In this document: one piece after another, positions 22,565 to 30,301 of the stretch
How the letters are laid out: every line of letters starts with the position of its first letter
How positions within the stretch are numbered: position 1 is the stretch's first letter
DNA from: Paractinoplanes rishiriensis
Lineage (GTDB): Bacteria > Actinomycetota > Actinomycetes > Mycobacteriales > Micromonosporaceae
Direction: 5' to 3'
NCBI RefSeq assembly: GCF_016862375.1
Contig: NZ_BOMV01000077.1
Coordinates: 62,001-126,000, forward strand
Length of the DNA: 64,000 nt
Notes under the pieces: generated by a model
The model's input: only the letters and a program-made list of their open reading frames with translations
Told to the model about the DNA's origin: nothing
The model's database searches: none
Program-made: the position numbers and the translations under genes

Positions 22565-25231
22565 TCAGAGGTCTAGGCGGCCGAGTTGGGAGCGGCGGGC
22601 GACGCCGAGTTTCGGGTACGCCTTGTAGAGGTGGTAGCCGACCGTGCGCGGGCTGAGAAACAGCTCGGCGGCGATCTCCCGGTTGCTCAGGCCGGCGGCT
22701 GCCCGGCGTACCACCTCAAGCTCCTGCGGGGTCAGCAGGCCGGCGCCGTCCGACGCGGGTGTGTCCGGGGGCGGGTCGCCCAGCGCGGTGAACTCGGCCC
22801 GCACCCGCTGCCGCCAGCCCTGCGCACCGGTGGTGTCGAAGGCCTCCAGCGCGAGCTTGAGTTGGGCTCGGGCCGAAGTGGGGCGGCGATGGCGCCGCAG
22901 CCATTGGCCGTACGCGAGATGCGTGCGCGCCTGGTCGTAGGGCGAACGGCCGTCGACGGCCAGCGCCTTCTCGAAGCAGGCGGCGGCGTCCGGACCGCGG
23001 GCCAGCAACGCCTCGCAGCGCAGCCGGAGGGCGCGGGCCGGCGCCGAACCGGTGTGCTCGGCCCAGGCGGTGAGTGTGGGCAGATACCGCCGGGCCCGGT
23101 CGTCGTCGCCGGTCTGCACCGCCGCCTCGACGTGATCGGCGACGGCGCGCACCGGCACGTCCCGGCCGGGCGGTCCCTGGCACACCGCCTCCAGCCGGTC
23201 GGCCGCGGCGGCCGGATCGCCGGCCGTCAGGTCGAGCAGGGCCAGCGCCCAGGTCGCCTGCGCGGTCGCCATCCGGTGCTGCCGGGTGTCGGCCAGCACC
23301 AGCCGGGCCTGCTCGCGGCAGGTGTCGTCGTCACCGCGGACCGCGGCCAGCCAGGCCGAGATCGAGGTGAGCACCACGGCCTGCATGCCCAGGCCGAGCT
23401 CACCGGCCAGCGCGAGGCCCTGTGCCACCCCGGCCTGCGCCTCCCGGAACCGGCCGGTGACCAGCTGGGCGAACGCGAGAGGCTCGACCGCGTACGGCAG
23501 CCAGCCGAGCGCGCCCTGGCCGCGCAGCGCCGCCACGTGCCGGTCGAGCAGGGCCGCGGCGGCCGCGTCGGCGCCGGTCAGGACGCCCAGAAAACCGGTG
23601 AGCATCTGCTCGACCGAGCCGTTTACCCGGCCGTCGGCGGCGGCCTGCAGCAGCGCCCGTACCGGGGTGACCGCCGCGCCGGTGTCGCCGCGCAGCAGGT
23701 CGGTGAACCCGGCGAGGGCGTCGAGCAGGGGCGACCGGTCGCCGGTCATCGACCGCACCAGCCCGGCGCACCGGGCCAGCAGGCCGGGGTCGGCCGCGTC
23801 CCGGGCGCACCAGGTCGCCTCGATGAGCATCCCGACGGCGCCGTCCGGGTCGATCGTCAGGATCGGCGCCACGGCGTCGAGGGCGCGGGCGCTGGCCTCG
23901 GCGGGGGAGTCCCGCTCGTACGCGACCTGGGCCAGCACCAGGCCGGCCGCCGCGCGTTCCACCGGACGCCCGGTCAGTGCGGCGCCGGACGACGCCAGCT
24001 CCGCGGCCCGGTCCAGCCGGCCGGCGTCGTAGGCGGCACGGGCCGCGCCGATCAGCCGCCGGGCCCGGTCGGCCGGGTCGCCGCTCAGCTGCGCGGCCCG
24101 TTCCCAGGCCCGGACGGCACCGGCCGGGCCGCCGCGGGCCGTCGCCCGGTGCGCCGCCTGCTCCAGTTCGGCGGCGGCCGCGTCGTCGGTGCCGGTGGCC
24201 GCCGCGGCCAGGTGCCAGGCCCGCCGGTCCGGGTCGCCGGACAGGGCCGCGGCGAGCGCGCGGTGGGCCGTGATCCGCTGGGCCAGCGAGGCGTCCTGAT
24301 AGGCCGCGGCCCGGATCAGCGGATGCCGGAACTGCACGGTGCCGGCCGTCACCCGGACCAGGGTGCTGCGCTCGGCCGGTTCCAGGTCGGCGGCGGCCAG
24401 CCCCAGGCGGGCCGCGGCGTCGGTGACCGAGTGCACCCGCGAACGCTCGTCCGCCGCGGCGATGAGCAGCGCCTGGCGGGTGCGGTCCGGCAGCGCCCGG
24501 ACTAGGCCGCGGAAATGCTCCTCCAACCGGCCGCGGGCGGGCAGCGGCACCATCGGCGTGGACGCGTCGGCGGCCGACAGCTCGACGATCGCCAGCGGGT
24601 TGCCGCCGGACTCGTCGAGCACCCGCTGCACGACGTCGCCCGGCAGGGTCCGGACGCTGGCCAGCAGGCGTTCGGCAGCGGTGCGGTCGAGGCGGCCCAG
24701 CGCGAGGCTGTCGACGCCCGCCGCCGGGACGGGACGGTCGTGGTCGCGTACCGCGAAAATCATGGCCACCGGGTCGGCGTGCAACCTGCGGACCGCGAAC
24801 AGCAGGGCGTCGATCGACGACTGGTCGAACCAGTGCGCGTCGTCGACCAGGCACACCACCGGCCCGTCCTGCGCCAGGTCGGAGAGCAGGCTCAGCACCG
24901 CGGCGCCGATGAGCAGCCGTTCACCGGCGGCCGAGCTGGCGCCCAGAGCGGCCCGCAACGCGTCGGCCTGCGGTTTCGGTAGCGCGTCGAAGCGGCCGGC
25001 AAAACGGGAGAAGAGCAAATGCAGTCCGGCGTACGGGATCTCGGCCTCGGACTCGATGCCGGCCACCCGCAGCACGCGCAGGCCCTCGGCGATGCCGGCG
25101 GTGTAGTCGAGCAGGGCGGTCTTGCCGATCCCGGCCTCCCCGCGCAGGACCAGCGACCGGCTCCGGCCGTCCTTCGCGTCCGCGATCAGGCGCTGCAGCC
25201 GCGAGCGCTCGGCGAACCGCCCCACCAGCAT
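22565..25231 (-). CDS. Large ATP-binding LuxR-family regulator (LAL)
   Basis: An 888-residue protein. The N-terminal AAA/ATPase domain begins MLVGRFAERSRLQRLI, with Walker A GEAGIGKTALLDYTAG (~31-46), Walker B VVCLVDDAHWFDQ (~130), and ESGGNPLAIVELS sensor-like motif. A long TPR-like helical middle follows (ARRLIGAARAAYDAGRLDRAAEL and similar). The C-terminus is a LuxR helix-turn-helix: LTPQELEVVRRAAAGLSNREIAAELFLSPRTVGYHL. LAL regulators often activate clusters in response to an inducer. It converges on the PH-domain operon and has no obvious single target next to it. The frame is intact and of normal length. Confidence 0.9.
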   Translation of the reverse strand: MLVGRFAERSRLQRLIADAKDGRSRSLVLRGEAGIGKTALLDYTAGIAEGLRVLRVAGIESEAEIPYAGLHLLFSRFAGRFDALPKPQADALRAALGASSAAGERLLIGAAVLSLLSDLAQDGPVVCLVDDAHWFDQSSIDALLFAVRRLHADPVAMIFAVRDHDRPVPAAGVDSLALGRLDRTAAERLLASVRTLPGDVVQRVLDESGGNPLAIVELSAADASTPMVPLPARGRLEEHFRGLVRALPDRTRQALLIAAADERSRVHSVTDAAARLGLAAADLEPAERSTLVRVTAGTVQFRHPLIRAAAYQDASLAQRITAHRALAAALSGDPDRRAWHLAAAATGTDDAAAAELEQAAHRATARGGPAGAVRAWERAAQLSGDPADRARRLIGAARAAYDAGRLDRAAELASSGAALTGRPVERAAAGLVLAQVAYERDSPAEASARALDAVAPILTIDPDGAVGMLIEATWCARDAADPGLLARCAGLVRSMTGDRSPLLDALAGFTDLLRGDTGAAVTPVRALLQAAADGRVNGSVEQMLTGFLGVLTGADAAAAALLDRHVAALRGQGALGWLPYAVEPLAFAQLVTGRFREAQAGVAQGLALAGELGLGMQAVVLTSISAWLAAVRGDDDTCREQARLVLADTRQHRMATAQATWALALLDLTAGDPAAAADRLEAVCQGPPGRDVPVRAVADHVEAAVQTGDDDRARRYLPTLTAWAEHTGSAPARALRLRCEALLARGPDAAACFEKALAVDGRSPYDQARTHLAYGQWLRRHRRPTSARAQLKLALEAFDTTGAQGWRQRVRAEFTALGDPPPDTPASDGAGLLTPQELEVVRRAAAGLSNREIAAELFLSPRTVGYHLYKAYPKLGVARRSQLGRLDL

Positions 25232-25333
25232 CCGGACAGCCTAGGACAGGTAACCCGACAGATGCGCCCGGCGCCCGTCCGTACCAACCTTTCCGGCCAT
25301 GGCGGCGTACCGGTCCGGGGTGGTGTGGCTGCG

Positions 25334-25564
25334 CTACCGTCCGGCCGCCGCGGCGGGCTGACGGGCCGGGCGCATCGTGGCGCAGTGGGCGCAGCGCAGG
25401 TAGTACGCGCTCGGGCGGACCGGGAACAGCGGGATGAAGAACAGGCTGAACTTCGTGGACCGCTTCACCAGGGCCTGCGAGGCCTGCACGCCGCACACCT
25501 CGCAGACCATGCTGCTGGTCGAGACCATCTGCTCGCGGGTGCGGAAGCCGAAGAGAATGAACAC
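25334..25564 (-). CDS. Small zinc-ribbon protein
   Basis: A protein of about 76 residues starting VFILFGFRTREQM, with two CxxC motifs (MVCEVCGVQ and YYLRCAHCAT) that should bind one zinc ion, and KRSTKFSLFFIPLFPVRPSAYYL between them. This matches the zinc-ribbon family with an IFG..R start and a hydrophobic TKFTLFFIPLFP stretch. GTG 25564 was chosen because it matches that family start and avoids overlap with the response-regulator stop; an ATG at 25597 is also possible. Function unknown. Confidence 0.6.
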   Translation of the reverse strand: MFILFGFRTREQMVSTSSMVCEVCGVQASQALVKRSTKFSLFFIPLFPVRPSAYYLRCAHCATMRPARQPAAAAGR

Positions 25565-25568
25565 CCTC

Positions 25569-26210
25569 TCAGGGTGCCCCACCGGGTCCAGGGTCAATCG
25601 TGGAAAGGCCGGCGCGTTGGGCGAGCAGCGCCAGCCGGACCCGGTCGGCGGCGCCCACCTTGGCGAGGATCGCGGCGGTCTGGTTGCGGACGGTCTTTTC
25701 GCTGACGCCCAGCTCCGCGCCGATCTGGCGGCCGGTGCGGCCGTCCGCGACCAGCAGGGCCAGCCGCAGCTCGCGCGGGGTGAGCATGTCGAACGGGGGT
25801 GGGACCGTGGTGCTCTCGCCGACCTGTGGGCCGAGCACCGTGCCGCCTGCCGCCACCGTGCGGACGGCCGCCACCACGAGGTCGGGGTCGGCGTCCTTGA
25901 GCAGGTAGCCGCGGGCGCCGGCGGCCAGCGCCGCCCGCACGGTGCCGGCGTCCGCGGTGACCGTCACGATCAGGGCGGCGCACCGGGGCGCGATGGTGCC
26001 GAGCTCGCGGACCAGGGTGATGCCGTCGCCGTCCGGCAGGGACAGATCAACGACGGCGACGTCGGGCCGGTCGGTGGTGGCGGCGCGCCGGGCGGCGGCC
26101 AGCGTGTCGGCCTCGACCACGGCGGAGACCCAGGATTCGGCGGTGAGCATCGCGGTCAGGCCCTTCCGGACGACCGGGTGATCATCGACGACGAGAACCC
26201 GCAGGGCCAC
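25569..26210 (-). CDS. NarL/FixJ-type response regulator
   Basis: A 213-residue response regulator. Receiver domain: LRVLVVDDHPVVRKGL (acidic pair), phosphoacceptor Asp in VAVVDLSLPDGDG, Thr in VTVTAD, and Lys in GYLLKDADPD. The C-terminal LuxR-type HTH is LTPRELRLALLVADGRTGRQIGAELGVSEKTVRNQ. GTG 26210 begins the receiver domain; TTG 26219 is an alternative with GGAAGG at good spacing upstream. It is divergent from the histidine kinase gene at 26573, with a small ORF between. The pair is the likely cognate two-component system. Confidence 0.88.
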   Translation of the reverse strand: MALRVLVVDDHPVVRKGLTAMLTAESWVSAVVEADTLAAARRAATTDRPDVAVVDLSLPDGDGITLVRELGTIAPRCAALIVTVTADAGTVRAALAAGARGYLLKDADPDLVVAAVRTVAAGGTVLGPQVGESTTVPPPFDMLTPRELRLALLVADGRTGRQIGAELGVSEKTVRNQTAAILAKVGAADRVRLALLAQRAGLSTIDPGPGGAP

Positions 26211-26267
26211 AGTCGACAATCGTACCTTCCGCTTCCGGCGGCCCGGCCGGGCGGCGAGCATGGCGGG

Positions 26268-26561
26268 ATGACCACGCCCGTACGCAAGCATCTCGTGACC
26301 GTCGTCGATGCCGCGCCCGCGGTGCAGGCCTGGGTGGACCAGTTCATCGCGTCCGCCCGGGCGGGCACCGGGGACTGGCCGCATCCGCACGGCGGCATCG
26401 AGCAGACCTTCATCCCGCTGGCCCGGTTCGACGCCGTGATGGCCGAGGCCGGCTGGGCGCGCACCGCCGAGGGCACCGTCCCGATGAGCCCGGTGCCCGA
26501 CCCGGACAAGGGCGGCATCTACCACAACGTGCTGCACAGCCTGCTTGGCGACTTCCACTGA
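26268..26561 (+). CDS. Small hypothetical protein next to two-component system
   Basis: A 97-residue soluble protein, ATG 26268, beginning MTTPVRKHLVTVVDAAPAVQAWVDQFIASARAG and ending VLHSLLGDFH. No family recognised. It ends 11 bases before the histidine kinase start, so the two are probably co-transcribed. The promoter must lie in the 57 bases separating it from the divergent response regulator. Confidence 0.55.
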   Translation: MTTPVRKHLVTVVDAAPAVQAWVDQFIASARAGTGDWPHPHGGIEQTFIPLARFDAVMAEAGWARTAEGTVPMSPVPDPDKGGIYHNVLHSLLGDFH

Positions 26562-26572
26562 GGCCGCTTCCA

Positions 26573-28351
26573 TTGAGGCCGGGGCCGGCTCCGATCGCCG
26601 TCGCCGTCCTCGGCCTGCTCGCCGCCACCGCCGTCGCGCTCGCCCTCGGCGTGCGGCCGGCGATACCGGCCGAGGGCCGCGACTGGCTACTGGCCGCCGT
26701 CTTCGCGCCGCTGGGCGCTCGGATCGCCGCGCACGAGCGCCGCAACCCGTGCGGCTGGCTGCTGCTCGCGGTCGGCGTGCTCGGCGGCGTCACGGTGGTC
26801 ACCTCGCTGGCCGGTGCCGGGCCGGTGGCCTGGGTCCGGGACTGGGTCTGGTGGCCCGGGTACGGGCTGCTGGTGCTGGTTGTCGCGCTGTTTCCGGACG
26901 GCCGCCGCAGCCGGGTCCTGGTCGCCGGGCTGGCGGTCAACGTCCTGGCCGGCACGGTCGCGCTGGCCGCCCTGATGGCGCGCTCGCCCGGTTCGGCGGA
27001 GGGTAACCGGGTCGCGCCGGGCTGGGACGGCGTGGTGTTCCTCGCCGCGTCGGCGGTGCTGGCGGCCGGTGGGCTGGCGGCCGTCGCCGGGGTGCTGGTG
27101 CGGATCCGGCGCTGCGAGACGCGCGGGCCGCTGCTGTGGTGCGCCGGCAACGGCGTACTCCTGCTGCTTGCTCTTGCTCTTGATGTGGTCGGCAGTGTGC
27201 CGGTGACCTGGCTGGCCGGTGTGCTGGCCATCCCGCTGGCCACGGTGGTCGGCATCATGCGCTACGGCCTGTACGACATCCGGCTGCCGGTGCACCGCGG
27301 TCTGCTGTACGGCACGCTGAGCATCGCGGTGCTGCTGGTGTACGCCGCCACGGTGACCGTGGTGGCCCGGCTGCTGCCCGTGGCCGCCACCCCCGTCGCG
27401 GTGGCCGCCGCCCTGCTGACCCTGCTGCCGCTGCGCCAGCGACTGCAGTCGGCGCTCACCCGGCGGCTCTACGGCCGGCCTCCCTACGAGCTGGTCACGG
27501 TCGTCGGCCGGGGCGCGGATCTGCCGTCGGTGGTGGCCGGGCTGGGGGAGGGGCTGCGGGTGCCGTACGCGGCCGTGCGGGTCGACGACGCCGAGGTGTC
27601 GCACGGCCGGCGGCGCGCCTGGCCGGTCACCGAACTGCCGCTGCACCCGGGCGGCGTCCTGGTCGTGCAGCAGCGCGCGCCGGACGAGCCGTGGACCCGC
27701 CGGGAGAACGAGCTGCTGTCCGACCTCGCGGCCCAACTCGGACCGGCCGTCGCCGCGACCCGGGTGCGGGAGGAGAGCCGCCGGCTCCAGCGCGACCTGC
27801 ACGACGGTATCGGGCCGGCCCTGTTCGGCGCCCGGATGCTGGTGCGTGCCGGCCGGACCCGGTCGGCGGAGGCGCCCGGCCTGGCACAGACCTGGGACGA
27901 CCTGGAGGACGGGCTGGCCGCCGCGACCGCCGAGATCCGCCGGATTCTGGACGGGCTCGGGCCGGCCGCGCTCGAGCGGGGGCTGGCCGCGGCGCTGGAC
28001 GGGGTCGCCCGGCGGCACCGCGGTGCCGGCCTGCCGGTGACCCTCCAGCTGCCAGCGGACCTGACCGGGTTGTCCGGGGCGGTCGAGGTGGCCGCCTATC
28101 GGATCGTGGACGAGGCGCTGACCAATGTGGCCCGGCACGCGCGTGCGGCGTCGGCCACGGTGACCGTCACGCGGGACGGGGCGGCGCTGGGGGTCACGGT
28201 GGAAGACGACGGCGCAGGGATCGCGGCGGACCGGGCGGCGGGGCTCGGGCTCGGCTCGCTGCGGGAGCGATGCGCCCGGCTGGGCGGGACGTTCGCCGTG
28301 GAGGCGGGCGCCCTCGGCACCCGGCTCAGCGCCACCCTGCCGGCGCGGTAG
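26573..28351 (+). CDS. Sensor histidine kinase, NarL-type partner (HisKA_3)
   Basis: A 592-residue protein with about seven membrane segments in the first 250 residues (APIAVAVLGLLAATAVALAL; GYGLLVLVVALFPDG; LLYGTLSIAVLLVYAATVTVV). A GAF-like or linker region follows, then the HisKA_3 dimerisation helix with RRLQRDLHDGIGPALFGARM (phospho-His) and an HATPase domain: VEVAAYRIVDEALTNVARHA, VTVEDDGAGIA and GLGLGSLRERCARLGGTF. The first start, TTG 26573, lies 11 bases after the small ORF; a downstream start would remove part of the first helix. It should phosphorylate the divergent response regulator. The stop is followed at once by tandem hairpins. Confidence 0.87.
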   Translation: MRPGPAPIAVAVLGLLAATAVALALGVRPAIPAEGRDWLLAAVFAPLGARIAAHERRNPCGWLLLAVGVLGGVTVVTSLAGAGPVAWVRDWVWWPGYGLLVLVVALFPDGRRSRVLVAGLAVNVLAGTVALAALMARSPGSAEGNRVAPGWDGVVFLAASAVLAAGGLAAVAGVLVRIRRCETRGPLLWCAGNGVLLLLALALDVVGSVPVTWLAGVLAIPLATVVGIMRYGLYDIRLPVHRGLLYGTLSIAVLLVYAATVTVVARLLPVAATPVAVAAALLTLLPLRQRLQSALTRRLYGRPPYELVTVVGRGADLPSVVAGLGEGLRVPYAAVRVDDAEVSHGRRRAWPVTELPLHPGGVLVVQQRAPDEPWTRRENELLSDLAAQLGPAVAATRVREESRRLQRDLHDGIGPALFGARMLVRAGRTRSAEAPGLAQTWDDLEDGLAAATAEIRRILDGLGPAALERGLAAALDGVARRHRGAGLPVTLQLPADLTGLSGAVEVAAYRIVDEALTNVARHARAASATVTVTRDGAALGVTVEDDGAGIAADRAAGLGLGSLRERCARLGGTFAVEAGALGTRLSATLPAR

Positions 28352-28389
28352 GGACGGGCGGAACGCCCGGCGGGACGGGCGGAACGCCC
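28351..28389. terminator. Tandem 18-bp repeats, each a hairpin, after the kinase gene
   Basis: GGGACGGGCGGAACGCCC occurs twice (28351-28368 and 28372-28389). Each copy contains GGGCG-GAA-CGCCC, a 5-bp stem with a 3-base loop. Together they look like a double terminator for the histidine kinase transcript. Confidence 0.45.
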
Positions 28390-28416
28390 TCGGCCGCGGG
28401 ACGTTTCGCCCCGCAC

Positions 28417-28457
28417 GGTGAACCCACGGCGGTCCGGGGGGACCGCCACGGTTCACC
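28417..28457 (+). promoter_or_regulatory. Long near-perfect inverted repeat just upstream of the HExxH protein
   Basis: GGTGAACC...CGGCGGTCC (28417-28435) pairs with GGACCGCC...GGTTCACC (28440-28457), giving a stem of about 17-19 bp with a very small loop. The stem ends only 13 bases before the GTG start at 28471 and touches the ribosome site. It could be an operator, a terminator of the upstream gene or an RNA structure affecting translation. Confidence 0.45.
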
Positions 28458-28470
28458 GAGGAGTACCACC

Positions 28471-30195
28471 GTGTTTCGTACACCCCTGTTCATCCTCGTC
28501 GCCGCGACGGCCGCCTTCGGGCTGCCGTCCGCGGCCCAGGCCGAGCCGGCCGACGAGTGCGTCCTGCCGGCCTCGACGCACCGTTCAACACTCGACGAGC
28601 AGCACGGCTGTCTCACCGTGGACGCCGCACTCGACGCGGCTCCGTCCGTCGGCGAGACAGCCACCTTCACCTACGAGGTCCGCTCGGCGATCGCCGACGA
28701 CGCGGTCACGCTCAGCGTCGAACTGCCGCCCGGTCTGCGCTGGCGCAGCGCACCGGCCGGCACCACGCTGTCCACCCGTGAGTCGCTGGCCCCGCAGGCC
28801 CGCGGCACCGTGCAGCGGGTCGAGATGACCCGCGCGTTCGCGGCCGGCGAGTCGCTGCGGCTCACCGGGACCGTGTCGGCCACCGCGTCCGGTCCGGCCG
28901 AGATCCAGGCCCGGGCGACCGCCGAGGTCGACTCCGGCACCGAGGCCGGCGGCGACGACGTGCTGCTGACCGTGGCCGCGGCCGGCGCGGAGTCCCGGCT
29001 CGGCATCGTCAGCTCCAACCGGGCGGCGGCGGTGCGATACCAGGGTTCGGCACCGGTCGTCGCGGCCGGCGAGACCAAGGCGGCCGACGGCCGGCTGACC
29101 CCGCCGTCCGCCGACGAGCGGGCGCCGGAGCCGTCGGACCGTTCCGGCGAACCGGCCGGTGAGCGTGCCGGCACCGAGCCGGCCGTCGCCGGCACGTCGT
29201 GCGTCACCGGCAGCTGGAACTTCGTCGACCACAAGGGCGTCGCCCGGGCCGCGCGGCAGTGGCAGGTGCAGGCGTGGGACGACGACGCCTCGACCGGCAA
29301 CGGGAACGACTTCCTGGCCTCCGGCCTGACCGGGTTCGACGGCCGCTACACGCTCTGCTTCACCAGCACCGACGTGGGCGGCGCCGGCAGCCAGGACGTC
29401 TATCTCGTGTTCATCGCCGACAACGGCTCGTGGCGGGTGCAGAGTCCGTGGGGCACCTACAACTACGGCAGCGGCGTGATGTGGAACGTGCCGACCGGCA
29501 CCAAGGAGGTCGGCTGGCTCCAGCCGGGCGACCCGACGCACATGCGCGGCGCGCACGCGTTCGAGGCGGTCAGCGACGCCTGGAACGGCACGCCCGGAGC
29601 CTGCTGGGACCTGATCGGTGCCTGCCGGCCGGTCGTGGTGAACTGGGCGCCGGGCTCGACCGACGGCACCTACTACAGCCTCGGCGACAACCAGGTGCAC
29701 CTCGCCGCGGCCGACCCGGACTCACGGCACACGGTGGTGCACGAGGCCGGTCACTCGATCATGGATGACGTCTTCGACGACGCCTACCCGAGCACGCCGA
29801 GCTGCAACCCGCACTACATCAAGAAGGTCTCGTCGCAGGGCTGCGCCTGGACCGAGGGCTTCGCCGAGTGGTTCCCCGCGCAGATCTACAACGACCCGTA
29901 CTTCCGCTGGCCGAACGGCTCGTCCGTCAACCTGGAGACGCCGACCTGGGGCTCGCTCCTCTGGGCCAACGGTGACCGGGTCGAGGGCCGGGTGGCCGGC
30001 GCGCTGATCGACCTGGCGGACAGCCACAACGACGGCACCGACGCATACGCCGAGGGCATGTACAACATCTGGACCACGTTCCAGCGGCACAACTCGCCGC
30101 ACTTCCGGCAGTTCTGGACGGACCGCGGCGCCGACGGTTTCTCGGTCGGCAACGCACCGCTGAACAGCCTCTACCAGAACACGATCGACTACTGA
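28471..30195 (+). CDS. Secreted HExxH putative metalloprotein with DUF11-like N-terminus
   Basis: A 574-residue secreted protein; GTG 28471 follows GAGGAG and the signal peptide FRTPLFILVAATAAFGLPSAAQA. Residues ~50-160 are beta-rich and DUF11-like (LSVELPPGLRWRSA, VQRVEMTRAFAAGESLRLTGTV). The middle (~245-410) has GKGV-type beta-sandwich pieces: SWNFVDHKGVARAARQWQVQ and VYLVFIADNGSWRV. The C-terminal part has a zinc-protease motif HTVVHEAGHSIMDDVF near residue 430 and CAWTEGFAEWFP, a likely third ligand (Glu). It therefore probably is a zinc metallopeptidase of the gluzincin kind, but the family is not certain. It ends in a strong terminator. Confidence 0.75.
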   Translation: MFRTPLFILVAATAAFGLPSAAQAEPADECVLPASTHRSTLDEQHGCLTVDAALDAAPSVGETATFTYEVRSAIADDAVTLSVELPPGLRWRSAPAGTTLSTRESLAPQARGTVQRVEMTRAFAAGESLRLTGTVSATASGPAEIQARATAEVDSGTEAGGDDVLLTVAAAGAESRLGIVSSNRAAAVRYQGSAPVVAAGETKAADGRLTPPSADERAPEPSDRSGEPAGERAGTEPAVAGTSCVTGSWNFVDHKGVARAARQWQVQAWDDDASTGNGNDFLASGLTGFDGRYTLCFTSTDVGGAGSQDVYLVFIADNGSWRVQSPWGTYNYGSGVMWNVPTGTKEVGWLQPGDPTHMRGAHAFEAVSDAWNGTPGACWDLIGACRPVVVNWAPGSTDGTYYSLGDNQVHLAAADPDSRHTVVHEAGHSIMDDVFDDAYPSTPSCNPHYIKKVSSQGCAWTEGFAEWFPAQIYNDPYFRWPNGSSVNLETPTWGSLLWANGDRVEGRVAGALIDLADSHNDGTDAYAEGMYNIWTTFQRHNSPHFRQFWTDRGADGFSVGNAPLNSLYQNTIDY

Positions 30196-30204
30196 GTGAG
30201 TGAC

Positions 30205-30229
30205 AGGCCGCCCCGCACCGGGGCGGCCT
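30205..30229 (+). terminator. Rho-independent-like terminator after the HExxH protein gene
   Basis: AGGCCGCCCC and GGGGCGGCCT form a perfect 10-bp stem with a 5-base loop nine bases after the stop codon, followed by GTTAAC. Very stable. Confidence 0.75.
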
Positions 30230-30245
30230 GTTAACACCGTTGTAA

Positions 30246-30259
30246 TGGGAGCGCTCCCA
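30246..30259. promoter_or_regulatory. CebR-type operator upstream of GH3 gene
   Basis: TGGGAGCGCTCCCA is a perfect 14-bp palindrome and is identical to the core of the CebR operator known from Streptomyces cellulose and cello-oligosaccharide genes. It lies 42 bases before the GH3 start. By that knowledge, cellobiose-responsive LacI-family repression of the GH3 gene is expected; no cebR gene is in the window. Confidence 0.8.
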
Positions 30260-30301
30260 TGTGACGATTCTTATCAATGCCCCCTGCGTGAGGACTCCCC
30301 C

